13,692 bases of DNA from Candidatus Falkowbacteria bacterium UBA917 (GCA_002293855.1 DBEB01000018.1:1-13692), one strand, 5' to 3'. Numbered from the stretch's first letter, positions 5,634-12,748 are shown. Made by a program: numbers and translations. Notes: generated by a model not told the origin, from the letters alone.

Positions 5634-7415
5634 CTATTTCATTAATTCATTAAGCTTCTTGCGACTACTTGGCCCAATATAACCACAGGCCGTACCGTCA
5701 CTACACTTCAGACCAAGTTTGGCTTGCCACCGCTTAACAGCCGCCTCAGTTGCTGGGCCAAACTTACCAGTCACTAGAGCTTCTGGATAAATAGCCTTAT
5801 CAGTCGCCAAAAACTTCTGCAAAGCACTGACATCATCACCAGTCATATTAATCGTCAAATCTCTATTTAAAGCTGTTTTCAGCACCGCCTTCAGCTCTGT
5901 CTTTGGCGCTTCCTGTTTAATCGCAGCCAAAGCCATTAGTTTTGCTCGAGTCGCCGGACCGATAGCGCCACAATAAGTTTTATTAGCGCAGAGTATCTGA
6001 TTGGCTTTTTGAAAAGCACCAACAGCTAGTTCAGTATCCTGATCATAATTACCAGTCGCCTTATAGCTAGCCGCAAGCAAACCTTGACACTTCAAGCTTT
6101 CTTGCAAGCTAATAACCTCTTGACCCTTCGCTCCCAAATCCAAATTACTCACTAGCTTAGACTTTGGGCGACAATCTTTGTCAGCGACTACTGGCTCTTG
6201 AGTACTTGGGGAACTAGGAGTCATAGTTGGATTACTAGGAGCCTTAGTATTAATAGCGGGAGCATCTTTGGTATTTACCAGGTTCTCGGCATAAGCGTAA
6301 GCCTTGATCATATTCCATTCTTGAGCCGCAATTGGTGTATGCTTATAAATTTTTACAAACCTAGCTAGTGCTACTTTTTCTTTAGCCAAATCTTGAGCAA
6401 TAGCCACATTCATACCATAAGCCATAATCTTAATCGCCTCCCTATCGACAGCTGAATCAGTTGCCGCTCGACCATACATCAATTTAAAGGCCGTTTTAGC
6501 CTCTTTCTCAGCTGCCAGATCACCCTGACGCTTATCCAAACTAATACTCGCCATCACTACTTTCAAGGGCATACCAGTTTTATCATAAAACTTCACATAG
6601 ACATATTGCACACCCTCTTCATCATTAAGTTGCCAAGTACTGGTCGTCTGAACTTTTTGCTTGGCTCCAAAACCAAAATTATTATCCCGAGCTATCACCA
6701 TATCCACCGCTTCCTTGGGCACTGTCAACTGCACAGTCACTGTTGTTTTATTAGTAGTCGCCACACCATCATTAATCTTGATACTATAAGCACCATCCAC
6801 ACTTTTTGGCTCTTCGTTAAGTAAAATAGTAGTTTGCGAACGTTTAGTATCAACCTCCGAAACACAACGCGAATAGCTCAGATAGTCATTAAGACCATCA
6901 CAAGCCGAATAATTTTTAGCCTGCGTCGCCTGACTAATAGTTGACGCCACCACTGCTTGATTGCGACTAGTAGCTGGTTTCCAATCAGTCAAAACTCTAG
7001 CACTACTAGCATTTGGACAAGCGCTGTTACCAGTACAATCAAAATAAATCTTGCCAGTACTAAAACTACCATCAGCCACACCACTAAAGTAACCATCAGC
7101 ACCAATCTTAACTCCAGCAAAGTTAATTAAACCAGTTTGAATACCATAAGCCGAACCACTCAAGTTACCAGCTCCGTCATTTTTCACTTTAAACGATGGG
7201 TCATCAAAACTAACCTGACCCATAGCTACAGTACTAGCAGTACCCTTGAGCTGGTCATCAAGTATTTTGACATTGGACAAATCAATCAAACCAATCTTAT
7301 CACTCCAAGCATAGCGATAGGCACTATTAATCACGCCCTCACTCTCACTAGCTAGCGTCAAACTAGGACTAGCCAAAAGCATGCAGATCATTAGCAATAA
7401 ACTGATTTTTTTCAT
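5634..7415 (-). CDS. Secreted surface protein with two peptidoglycan-binding domains
   Basis: A 593-residue exported protein. Residues 1-23 are a signal peptide (MKKISLLLMICMLL... LTLAS), probably cleaved before ESEG. About 33-130 hold a module with YAWSDKIGLIDL and later GIQTGLINFAGVKI, resembling the 'AWSENIGWINF' surface repeats of Patescibacteria. About 195-295 look like an Ig-like beta domain, 300-380 are helical, and 383-410 are a Pro/Thr/Ser linker. Two peptidoglycan_binding_1 domains close the protein: 425-495 (LGAKGQEVISLQ... GAIGPATRAKL) and 519-590 (MTGDDVSALQKFL... GYIGPSSRKKL). Paired cysteines within each binding domain suggest disulphides. An in-frame ATG at 7466 is rejected as start because it lies inside the -35 box of the promoter described here. 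It probably anchors to the cell wall and displays the N-terminal part; the ligand is unknown. Monocistronic. Confidence 0.88.
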   Translation of the reverse strand: MKKISLLLMICMLLASPSLTLASESEGVINSAYRYAWSDKIGLIDLSNVKILDDQLKGTASTVAMGQVSFDDPSFKVKNDGAGNLSGSAYGIQTGLINFAGVKIGADGYFSGVADGSFSTGKIYFDCTGNSACPNASSARVLTDWKPATSRNQAVVASTISQATQAKNYSACDGLNDYLSYSRCVSEVDTKRSQTTILLNEEPKSVDGAYSIKINDGVATTNKTTVTVQLTVPKEAVDMVIARDNNFGFGAKQKVQTTSTWQLNDEEGVQYVYVKFYDKTGMPLKVVMASISLDKRQGDLAAEKEAKTAFKLMYGRAATDSAVDREAIKIMAYGMNVAIAQDLAKEKVALARFVKIYKHTPIAAQEWNMIKAYAYAENLVNTKDAPAINTKAPSNPTMTPSSPSTQEPVVADKDCRPKSKLVSNLDLGAKGQEVISLQESLKCQGLLAASYKATGNYDQDTELAVGAFQKANQILCANKTYCGAIGPATRAKLMALAAIKQEAPKTELKAVLKTALNRDLTINMTGDDVSALQKFLATDKAIYPEALVTGKFGPATEAAVKRWQAKLGLKCSDGTACGYIGPSSRKKLNELMK

Positions 7416-7437
7416 ATTTTTATTATTTATCAGCTTA

Positions 7438-7466
7438 ATAATAACACAGTTTCTAATAATTTCCAA
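7438..7466 (-). promoter_or_regulatory. Promoter of the peptidoglycan-binding surface protein gene
   Basis: On the minus strand, TTGGAA (7466-7461) and TATTAT (7443-7438) are 17 bases apart, with TGT directly before the -10 box (extended -10). The predicted start near 7431 gives a leader of about 16 nt before the ATG at 7415. No Shine-Dalgarno sequence is visible in that leader. This placement decides the start codon of the gene. Confidence 0.65.
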
Positions 7467-7470
7467 TTTA

Positions 7471-7534
7471 AAATTTCAAATTTCAAAACAATTTCACTCA
7501 GTCATAGTTTGGTTTTTAAATTTTAAATTTTAAA
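7471..7534. repeat. Short 7-bp A/T tandem repeats between divergent promoters
   Basis: AAATTTC occurs twice in tandem at 7471-7484, and TTTTAAA three times in perfect tandem at 7514-7534. The two arrays flank a short unique segment. They sit just upstream of the -35 of the surface protein gene and just upstream of the aldolase promoter respectively, where A/T-rich UP elements act. The sequence is seen directly; the role is a guess, and low-complexity drift is equally possible. Confidence 0.5.
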
Positions 7535-7540
7535 TTAATA

Positions 7541-7549
7541 TGCTATAAT
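7541..7549 (+). promoter_or_regulatory. Extended -10 promoter of the aldolase gene, predicted leaderless
   Basis: TGC (7541-7543) followed by a perfect TATAAT (7544-7549), with the ATG 8 bases later at 7558. The preceding bases complete TATGCTATAAT, identical to the mutase promoter core. There is no -35 match (TTTTAA), but the upstream region is nearly pure A/T. Transcription is expected to begin at or within a base of the start codon. Confidence 0.7.
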
Positions 7550-7557
7550 CAGCTCAT

Positions 7558-8481
7558 ATGAAAATCAACATTCCTCTCACTGTACCAAACCAAGCCCGTT
7601 CTAACTATCTGCATAATTTCAAGCGAGCCACCAAAGGCACTGGTCGTCTCATGCTTTTTGCTGGTGACCAAAAAATAGAACATCTCAATAACGACTTCTG
7701 TGGAGCAGGCATCGCCACTGATGACAATCACCCTGAACACCTTTTCCGTATCGCTAGTCGCTCACAGATCGGAGTCTTTGCCGCTCAGATGGGCCTAATC
7801 GCCAATCACGCTCATAACTATCGCAACGTCAATTACCTAATTAAGCTTAATTCCAAAACCGACCTTTTGCCAACAGCCAGCAAAGATCCTCTCAGCACCG
7901 CACTCAACACTATCGAACAAGTCGTTGCTTTCAAAAAAAACTCTCGACTATCTATCGTCGGAGTTGGCTATACTCTCTATCCGGGCAGCGCCTTTGAAGA
8001 TCAAATGCTCGCCGAAGCCGGCCGTCTCATCTATGATGCTCACCAACATGGCTTATTAGCCGTACTTTGGATCTATCTACGTGGCCAAGCTATCAAAAAA
8101 CCCAAGGACGCCCAACTGCTCGCCGGTGCCGCTGGTATCGCTGCTTCACTCGGTGCTGACTTTGTCAAAATCAATTACCCAGATAGTCCGACCAAAGACA
8201 AATTACAAGCTATTATCAATGCTGCTGGTAACACTGGAGTAATTTTTTCTGGTGGCGAGTCCACTGAAGTCAAAAAATTTCTCAAAACCCTCCAAGATCA
8301 AATCAAAGCCGGCGCTCGTGGCAATGCCACTGGTCGCAACATCCACCAAAAAAACCTCAGCGAGGCTATTAATATGGCTAATGCTATCTCCTCTCTAGTT
8401 ACAGCTGACAGCGATCTTGAACAAGCGCATCGCATCGCCTTGGGTAAAGAACCTATCAAAACCAATTTCTTTAGCTTCTAA
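7558..8481 (+). CDS. Class I fructose-bisphosphate aldolase, archaeal/DhnA (FbaB) type
   Basis: A 307-residue TIM-barrel aldolase of the DhnA/FbaB family, which cleaves fructose 1,6-bisphosphate to glyceraldehyde 3-phosphate and dihydroxyacetone phosphate through a lysine Schiff base, without metal. Motifs in order: FAGDQKIEH with Asp37 (the family's D-HG-EH region), YLIKLNSKT (93-101), the TLYPGS segment with Tyr141, WIYLRG (171-176), the probable Schiff-base Lys204 in GADFVKINYP, and phosphate-binding FSGGES and GNATGRN near the C-terminus. The length is slightly above the archaeal enzymes (about 260-280 residues). It is monocistronic, with a leaderless-type promoter and a strong terminator. 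Some DhnA-family members act on other sugar phosphates or in amino-acid precursor pathways. Fructose-bisphosphate is the likeliest substrate given the glycolytic mutase nearby, but this is inference. Confidence 0.85.
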   Translation: MKINIPLTVPNQARSNYLHNFKRATKGTGRLMLFAGDQKIEHLNNDFCGAGIATDDNHPEHLFRIASRSQIGVFAAQMGLIANHAHNYRNVNYLIKLNSKTDLLPTASKDPLSTALNTIEQVVAFKKNSRLSIVGVGYTLYPGSAFEDQMLAEAGRLIYDAHQHGLLAVLWIYLRGQAIKKPKDAQLLAGAAGIAASLGADFVKINYPDSPTKDKLQAIINAAGNTGVIFSGGESTEVKKFLKTLQDQIKAGARGNATGRNIHQKNLSEAINMANAISSLVTADSDLEQAHRIALGKEPIKTNFFSF

Positions 8482-8484
8482 GCT

Positions 8485-8517
8485 AAAAAACTTCTAGCCC
8501 AGCTAGAAGTTTTTTTT
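8485..8517. terminator. Bidirectional intrinsic terminator between aldolase and phosphoesterase genes
   Basis: A 14-bp perfect inverted repeat: AAAAAACTTCTAGC (8485-8498) pairs with GCTAGAAGTTTTTT (8502-8515) around the loop CCA, with two more T residues following. A tracts on the left and T tracts on the right make it work for the plus-strand aldolase gene, ending at 8481, and the minus-strand phosphoesterase gene, ending at 8542. Confidence 0.92.
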
Positions 8518-8541
8518 AATTTAATCAATTTTAATCAACAA

Positions 8542-9237
8542 CTAATCGATAGCCACCAAGCTAACAGTTTTACCAGTAATGGTAATCAGATGTGATGGCG
8601 ACTCCACCCAACAGCCACTATTGTAATAATTCAAACCACTGATTTTATCTTCTCGAGCTATGTGCGTATGGCCACAAAAAACCGTATCCACACCACGCAT
8701 CTTACCATAAGCTACCGACTTACTAGCCACTTCATCAGATAAACGCAACCAGCTCCGATTATTTTCTCTGATCCAACTAATCAAAGCTCCACCACCATCA
8801 CCATGATCAAATTTCTTAATCAAGTTATAAACAGCGCTAGCTAGAGCTCCAACAATCACATTTTTAGAAATAAAACGATCAAACTGGTGGCCATGAATCG
8901 CTAGGTATCTCTTACCTCCCGAAGCCCAGATGTACTGATTGTGGACATGCACACCGATCAAACGAGACAAGATATTAGCCTGTCCATCATGATTACCAAT
9001 CACCCACACCACTTTATGAGTCTTGGTCAATTGCCTGATCAAAGACAGCACTTCCCAGTGATCACTATTGAGACGCTTAAAATTCAAATCATCAAAAATA
9101 TCACCATTCAAAATCAGTTGCTTAAAATCATACAAAGCCAAAGTTTCAATCAGCTTTTGCGGACGAGAAAACTCATAACCCAAGTGAACATCGGAAATAA
9201 TCAAAGTATCAACAACTACTTTTTTCTTCTCGGCCAT
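8542..9237 (-). CDS. Calcineurin-like metallophosphoesterase, LpxH-related (COG2908 type)
   Basis: A 231-residue cytoplasmic two-metal phosphoesterase. Metal and catalytic motifs are complete: SDVHLG (Asp16, His18), LNGDIFDD (Asp46), IGNHD (Asn82, His83), AIHGHQFD (His115) and CGHTHIA (His190, His192). The layout follows UDP-2,3-diacylglucosamine hydrolases, including the helical insert between HGHQFD and GHTH where LpxH binds acyl chains. No other lipid A gene is visible, and Patescibacteria generally lack lipid A, so a different pyrophosphate or phosphate-ester substrate is likely (inference). It begins 31 bases after the pilin gene on the same strand. No terminator or clear promoter lies between, so co-transcription with the pilin is likely. 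The ATG lacks a clear ribosome-binding site; TATATAA just before it is too close to serve as its -10 box. Confidence 0.87.
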   Translation of the reverse strand: MAEKKKVVVDTLIISDVHLGYEFSRPQKLIETLALYDFKQLILNGDIFDDLNFKRLNSDHWEVLSLIRQLTKTHKVVWVIGNHDGQANILSRLIGVHVHNQYIWASGGKRYLAIHGHQFDRFISKNVIVGALASAVYNLIKKFDHGDGGGALISWIRENNRSWLRLSDEVASKSVAYGKMRGVDTVFCGHTHIAREDKISGLNYYNSGCWVESPSHLITITGKTVSLVAID

Positions 9238-9268
9238 ATTTATATAGTCTTACCGAACTGTCTAAAAC

Positions 9269-9796
9269 TTATCTAGACGCCTTAATTTCAGCAGCATTTT
9301 CTGACTCACAAGCCCTGACTGTCAAAATACCAGTACTGCTTTTCTCGATTGTATAACCAGTAATATTCTTAGTCCAAGCATAATTACCCTTAGGACTTAC
9401 CGGCACTGTACCTAGATAGCCCTGAGTCACTAACTCCGAAGCATCCAAACAGTGATCAGAGACCGATGATCCAGTGGTCACTGGCACATCACAAAAACTA
9501 TTAGCTGTCACACAGTTTGGCGAGCTTGGAGTACCATCAACCAACATATAAACCTCACCGGGAGTCATATTAGCCACACTACTCATATACATACCGCCGT
9601 TATCAACTTGATCAATCTTGACCGCGCTCAAAATTGCCGAAATATCTACCCAACGCTTAGCGTCACGTGAATCCCGAAAACGAGTCAATGGATCAAGCGA
9701 AACAAAAACCACCGAAGCAACTATAGCGATGATTGACACTACAATGAGCAGCTCAATTAGCGTAAAAGCACCACGAGTTGAATATTTATTATTCAT
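9269..9796 (-). CDS. Type IV pilin (major-pilin-like prepilin)
   Basis: A 175-residue prepilin. A 10-residue positively charged leader ends in Ala, then FTLIELLIVVSIIAIVA starts the mature protein, with Glu15 being the conserved Glu+5. The hydrophobic N-terminal helix runs to about residue 33. DPLTRFRDSRDAKRWVDISAILSAVKIDQVDNGG (about 35-68) is the amphipathic second half of the pilin helix typical of this group. The C-terminal globular part contains four cysteines (95, 102, 116, 163), probably forming two disulphides. It has its own promoter and lies 64 bases downstream of the PilM-fusion gene on the same strand. This fits an abundant subunit expressed separately from the minor pilins. Secretion-system major pseudopilins look similar, but the length and disulphides favour a type IV pilus subunit. 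Confidence 0.88.
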   Translation of the reverse strand: MNNKYSTRGAFTLIELLIVVSIIAIVASVVFVSLDPLTRFRDSRDAKRWVDISAILSAVKIDQVDNGGMYMSSVANMTPGEVYMLVDGTPSSPNCVTANSFCDVPVTTGSSVSDHCLDASELVTQGYLGTVPVSPKGNYAWTKNITGYTIEKSSTGILTVRACESENAAEIKASR

Positions 9797-9822
9797 AGTT
9801 TTACTAATTTATCTATCAAACA

Positions 9823-9851
9823 ATTTTAACACATTTTGCTAGTAGCGACAA
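9823..9851 (-). promoter_or_regulatory. Promoter of the pilin gene
   Basis: On the minus strand, TTGTCG (9851-9846) and TAAAAT (9828-9823) are 17 bases apart, with TGT before the -10 box (extended -10). The predicted start near 9816 gives a leader of about 20 nt to the ATG at 9796. The leader has no Shine-Dalgarno sequence. No terminator hairpin with a T tract is seen between the PilM-fusion stop and this promoter, so read-through from the upstream operon is possible. Confidence 0.65.
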
Positions 9852-9860
9852 ACTAGAATC

Positions 9861-11870
9861 TTACTGTTTTTTCGCATACTTAGACAAAATCCAAACTTTT
9901 TCACCACTAGCTAAGCTAAGTTGCCACCATTCACCTTGCTCATCTAGCCATTGATAAGTTTCCTGAGGATAAAGCTTGGTCAGAACCTCAAACTCTCGAC
10001 CAGGGCCTTTACGAGCATTGAGCCAACCAGTCTCTGTCTTGCCAATCACTACCATCACTTCAGTTGCCAAGCTAGTACTAGCCAATTCAGGCGTGCTTGT
10101 AACCACATCAACCGTCGTTGTCACAGCCAAAGTGCTACTCGCCAAAGAACTCAAATCAACAATCTGATCATTATTAATTTTTTGATTCAAAGAAATTGTT
10201 AACTCGCCATACAAGTATAATTTATCCAAACTATCGGTCTTTTCCAATTTATTTTTGGTAATAGCATTAAACTCATAGGGCAATTTATCAATATTTAAAT
10301 TATCAACTCTAGCAAGAGCTAATTTAAGCAACTCCGCCTTATTAAAGGCTAACCAGCGGAAGGTCAAAGGATAATTCAACTGACTTTTATCAATCACCTC
10401 ATTGAGTGGCTCAGCCCACAACTCCTCATCCGCACCAAGACTAGCTAGCAACTTATTACGAGAATTAAGCAAAGCCTGATCATAACTCTCAGCCTGATCG
10501 ACTTGATCAGTGATAATTCGACCACTTACAAACTCCGCTGAACTAGTAGCCATTTCTAATTCGATCGGTAATTTATAAGGGAAGCTTTGAGTTTGACTAA
10601 AGCTCAGAACAGCCGTCTCCACTGAATCATTCAGCGCCCTTGCTCTATGACTATACCAATAAGCACCAGCTAGAGCTACTACTGCTAGCACTATCAAGAG
10701 CACCAAGATTTTTTTCTCCATTTTAAACTTCTTCAGTTTTTTGAGACCCTGATCGTCTTCGAGCTCATCACTTAACTCTAGCTCACTAGTCGCTTTAGAC
10801 TTCGCATCGACCTTATTAATCTGATTATTTTTATCAAAGGTTTTATCGAGCGCAAAAAATGGCTCCTGATCATAATGACTAGGATTTAGAGCTCTTATAG
10901 CAAGACCACTTGCTTCAGTAAATAAAGTGTCATCACCGGGCTGTATTTTTTTGAGCACTCCCAAGCTAACAGCCAGTGGAATTTTTTCTTGCAAATAACT
11001 TACCAAGCCCTTTAGCTTGGCTCCGCCACCAACCAATTTAATTTGCTTAATTGTTTCACCAGTTTTACTTTGGTAGTCTGTTAAAGCCACCACCAATTCC
11101 TTAGCAAAATCATACAAAGCAATTTCCAAAGCTACCAACAATTGTTTATCCAAACCCCGTTTTATTTTTTGCTCCTCAGCCTCCTCTCTGCTGATAGCAA
11201 GCTTATCAGCAATCACCTTGGTTAAATGATGAGATCCAATCTCAAAATCATAACTATAATTTAGTTGATCCTGATTAAATACAAAGACATTGCTTTTCCT
11301 AGCACCAATATCCACCACTGCCACCGTCTCAGTCTTATTATCCAGCTCCAAATCCCTCCACAAAGCATAAGCACTGACATCAAAAAGCTCCACCTCAATG
11401 GCTATCCCCTTCAAAAACTTCTGCCAAGCCAGTAAATAACTACGACTAGCTCCCACCATCAAAACTTTAGTTTTCTCAAGCTCAGTACTTAAAATTTTAA
11501 AATCCAATACCAAATCATCATGAATAACCGGCAAATTTTCCTGAGCCAAACGCCAAATTTCTGCTTTGATTTGCTTCTCATCAGTAAGAGCCAGCTCCAC
11601 CAAGGCCGGATAAAACTGGCTGTGAGGCACACCAAACACAACTGCCGCTGGTTTAATGGACTTCGGCTTAGCGCTGGCAAACAAAAGCTTAATCGCCTCA
11701 GCTAACTTTTGTTCATTTTTAATTACACCGTTACTAATTATTCCAACTGGTAAAACCACTCTCGATACAGCCACTCTTTTTATTGCACCAGCACCAGACT
11801 CAAGCGCCACTAATTCCAAACTCAGATCATCAACGTCCAAGCCTAGTCCTATCTTTGAGCCCAAAAACAT
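9861..11870 (-). CDS. PilM-like actin-fold ATPase fused to a transmembrane helix and an external SH3b domain
   Basis: A 669-residue assembly-platform protein. Residues 1 to about 330 are a PilM domain of the actin/FtsA fold: IGLGLDVDD (7-15), VVDIGARKSNV (185-195, phosphate-1 loop) and LVGGGAKLKGL (279-289, adenosine motif). A charged linker (331-385) leads to one TM helix (about 387-406), preceded by KKLKKFKMEKK. About 407-575 form an external region without a recognised fold, 576-605 a Ser/Thr/Val linker, and 606-668 an SH3b domain (WLNARKGPGREFEVLTKLYP... GEWWQL... VWILSKY) of the type that binds cell wall. Ordinary PilM is cytoplasmic, about 350 residues, and recruits PilN. This fusion resembles GspL of type II secretion plus a wall-binding module. 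It is the last gene of the minor-pilin operon, starting 6 bases after the PilX-like stop. No separate pilN or pilO is seen. Confidence 0.85.
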   Translation of the reverse strand: MFLGSKIGLGLDVDDLSLELVALESGAGAIKRVAVSRVVLPVGIISNGVIKNEQKLAEAIKLLFASAKPKSIKPAAVVFGVPHSQFYPALVELALTDEKQIKAEIWRLAQENLPVIHDDLVLDFKILSTELEKTKVLMVGASRSYLLAWQKFLKGIAIEVELFDVSAYALWRDLELDNKTETVAVVDIGARKSNVFVFNQDQLNYSYDFEIGSHHLTKVIADKLAISREEAEEQKIKRGLDKQLLVALEIALYDFAKELVVALTDYQSKTGETIKQIKLVGGGAKLKGLVSYLQEKIPLAVSLGVLKKIQPGDDTLFTEASGLAIRALNPSHYDQEPFFALDKTFDKNNQINKVDAKSKATSELELSDELEDDQGLKKLKKFKMEKKILVLLIVLAVVALAGAYWYSHRARALNDSVETAVLSFSQTQSFPYKLPIELEMATSSAEFVSGRIITDQVDQAESYDQALLNSRNKLLASLGADEELWAEPLNEVIDKSQLNYPLTFRWLAFNKAELLKLALARVDNLNIDKLPYEFNAITKNKLEKTDSLDKLYLYGELTISLNQKINNDQIVDLSSLASSTLAVTTTVDVVTSTPELASTSLATEVMVVIGKTETGWLNARKGPGREFEVLTKLYPQETYQWLDEQGEWWQLSLASGEKVWILSKYAKKQ

Positions 11871-11876
11871 AAGTTA

Positions 11877-12263
11877 TTACTCTGCTTCCTGCCAATTATT
11901 GACAGTCAAATCACCGGCATTAATACTAACACCAGCTTGAATTTTTTTATAATACTCACCATCACTTGCTGTTACTGTTATTTGATAGTCATTTGCCTCC
12001 TTTAGCACTTCAATTATACATAAATTACGACCGAGCGACAAGCTTTGACCGCTATAAATAGGATTAAGTAACAAGCTTCTATAAGTCAGCTCCAAACAAC
12101 TTTGCGCTGTTAGACGAAGAGTCTCTGACATCTGCCAAGCTCTAGTTGACCAAGCCTCGTTGCTTTGTACTGTCGCCTGTCCAATTAGTAACACTGCTAT
12201 CATGCTCGCGGCAACTAGCACCGTACTCATCATCACAAAGGCTGTTTGTCTTTTCCGGATCAT
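11877..12263 (-). CDS. Minor pilin of the GspK/PilX type
   Basis: A 128-residue minor pilin. The leader MIRKRQTA precedes FVMMSTVLVAASMIAVLLIG, a class III signal helix. The residue at mature position 5 is Ser instead of Glu, as in tip pseudopilins such as GspK. The body contains SCLELTYRSLL with a Cys that may pair with the later Cys in GRNLCIIEV, then YQITVTASDGEYYKKIQAGVSIN and a C-terminal WQE. That order (Cys-helix, central Cys, beta sheet, W-Q/E-E end) matches PilX-like proteins of Patescibacteria from memory. The gene starts 2 bases after the GspJ-like gene and ends 6 bases before the PilM fusion. It probably caps the pilus tip; the PilX versus GspK name is not decidable here. Confidence 0.75.
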   Translation of the reverse strand: MIRKRQTAFVMMSTVLVAASMIAVLLIGQATVQSNEAWSTRAWQMSETLRLTAQSCLELTYRSLLLNPIYSGQSLSLGRNLCIIEVLKEANDYQITVTASDGEYYKKIQAGVSINAGDLTVNNWQEAE

Positions 12264-12265
12264 AT

Positions 12266-12748
12266 TTAATTACTAAGCCTAAAAACCCTAGTCCAGCTAG
12301 CCACATAGCCCAAGGGCGCTATACCATCCAAATAAGCTAATTCCAAACTCAGTTCTACAGTCTCATCATCAACTTTGACCAATCGCCACTCAGTCACTCT
12401 AATCTCTGGTAGATTTAAAGCTCGCTCACTAGCGTTTTGACCAACAGTTAAAACACCGTCATTATCAACTGCTAGCGTCGTCGCCTGACCATTTCGATCA
12501 ATCACTACCAAGGAACCGAGTTGTTCATCAAGCACCGAAGCATTCCAGTTAATGCTTTGAGCAGCAAGCATCAAGCCATTTAACTCACTATAAATTAACC
12601 TTTCTACTACCTGCACCTCATCAATTGCCACTGACTTAGCCTTAGCCTGACTAACCGCCATCAAAAAATACAAAACACCCGTGCAAATCAAAGCCGCCAG
12701 CGCTAAATACAAACTAATCTCCACCAACGTAAAAGCTTTTCTCTTCAT
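12266..12748 (-). CDS. Minor pilin of the GspJ/PilW type
   Basis: A 160-residue prepilin with leader MKRKA and mature start FTLVEISLYLALAALICTGVLYFLM, with Glu at +5 (residue 10). The helix continues through QAKAKSVAIDEVQVVERLIYSELNGLM, followed by a beta-rich globular domain (LGSLVVIDRNGQATTLAVDN, then VTEWRLVKVDDETVELSLELAY) as in GspJ/PilW pseudopilins. The start codon overlaps the stop of the GspI-like gene by 4 bases (ATGA), indicating translational coupling. It is expected to form the tip complex with its neighbours. The assignment rests on gene order and architecture rather than a specific motif. Confidence 0.75.
   Translation of the reverse strand: MKRKAFTLVEISLYLALAALICTGVLYFLMAVSQAKAKSVAIDEVQVVERLIYSELNGLMLAAQSINWNASVLDEQLGSLVVIDRNGQATTLAVDNDGVLTVGQNASERALNLPEIRVTEWRLVKVDDETVELSLELAYLDGIAPLGYVASWTRVFRLSN

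Noticed and set aside
7416..7466. 17-residue N-terminal extension of the peptidoglycan-binding protein
   Set aside because: It would start inside the -35 box and before the predicted transcription start, and it would bury a clean signal peptide that begins at 7415.
9260..9278. GTCTA/TAGAC inverted repeat at the end of the pilin gene
   Set aside because: Short stem, nine-base loop and no T tract; too weak to separate pilin from phosphoesterase.
9840..9857. Small inverted repeat CTAGT/ACTAG after the PilM fusion
   Set aside because: Only a 5-bp stem with no T tract, and it overlaps the pilin -35 box; not a convincing terminator.
9951..10202. Plus-strand open frames antisense to the SH3b end of the PilM fusion
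   Set aside because: Low-quality composition, overlapping a clear domain on the other strand, no promoter or ribosome-binding site.
11656..11940. Plus-strand open frame across the PilX-like/PilM junction
   Set aside because: It is antisense to two recognised genes, has no initiation signals, and its composition reflects complementary codons.
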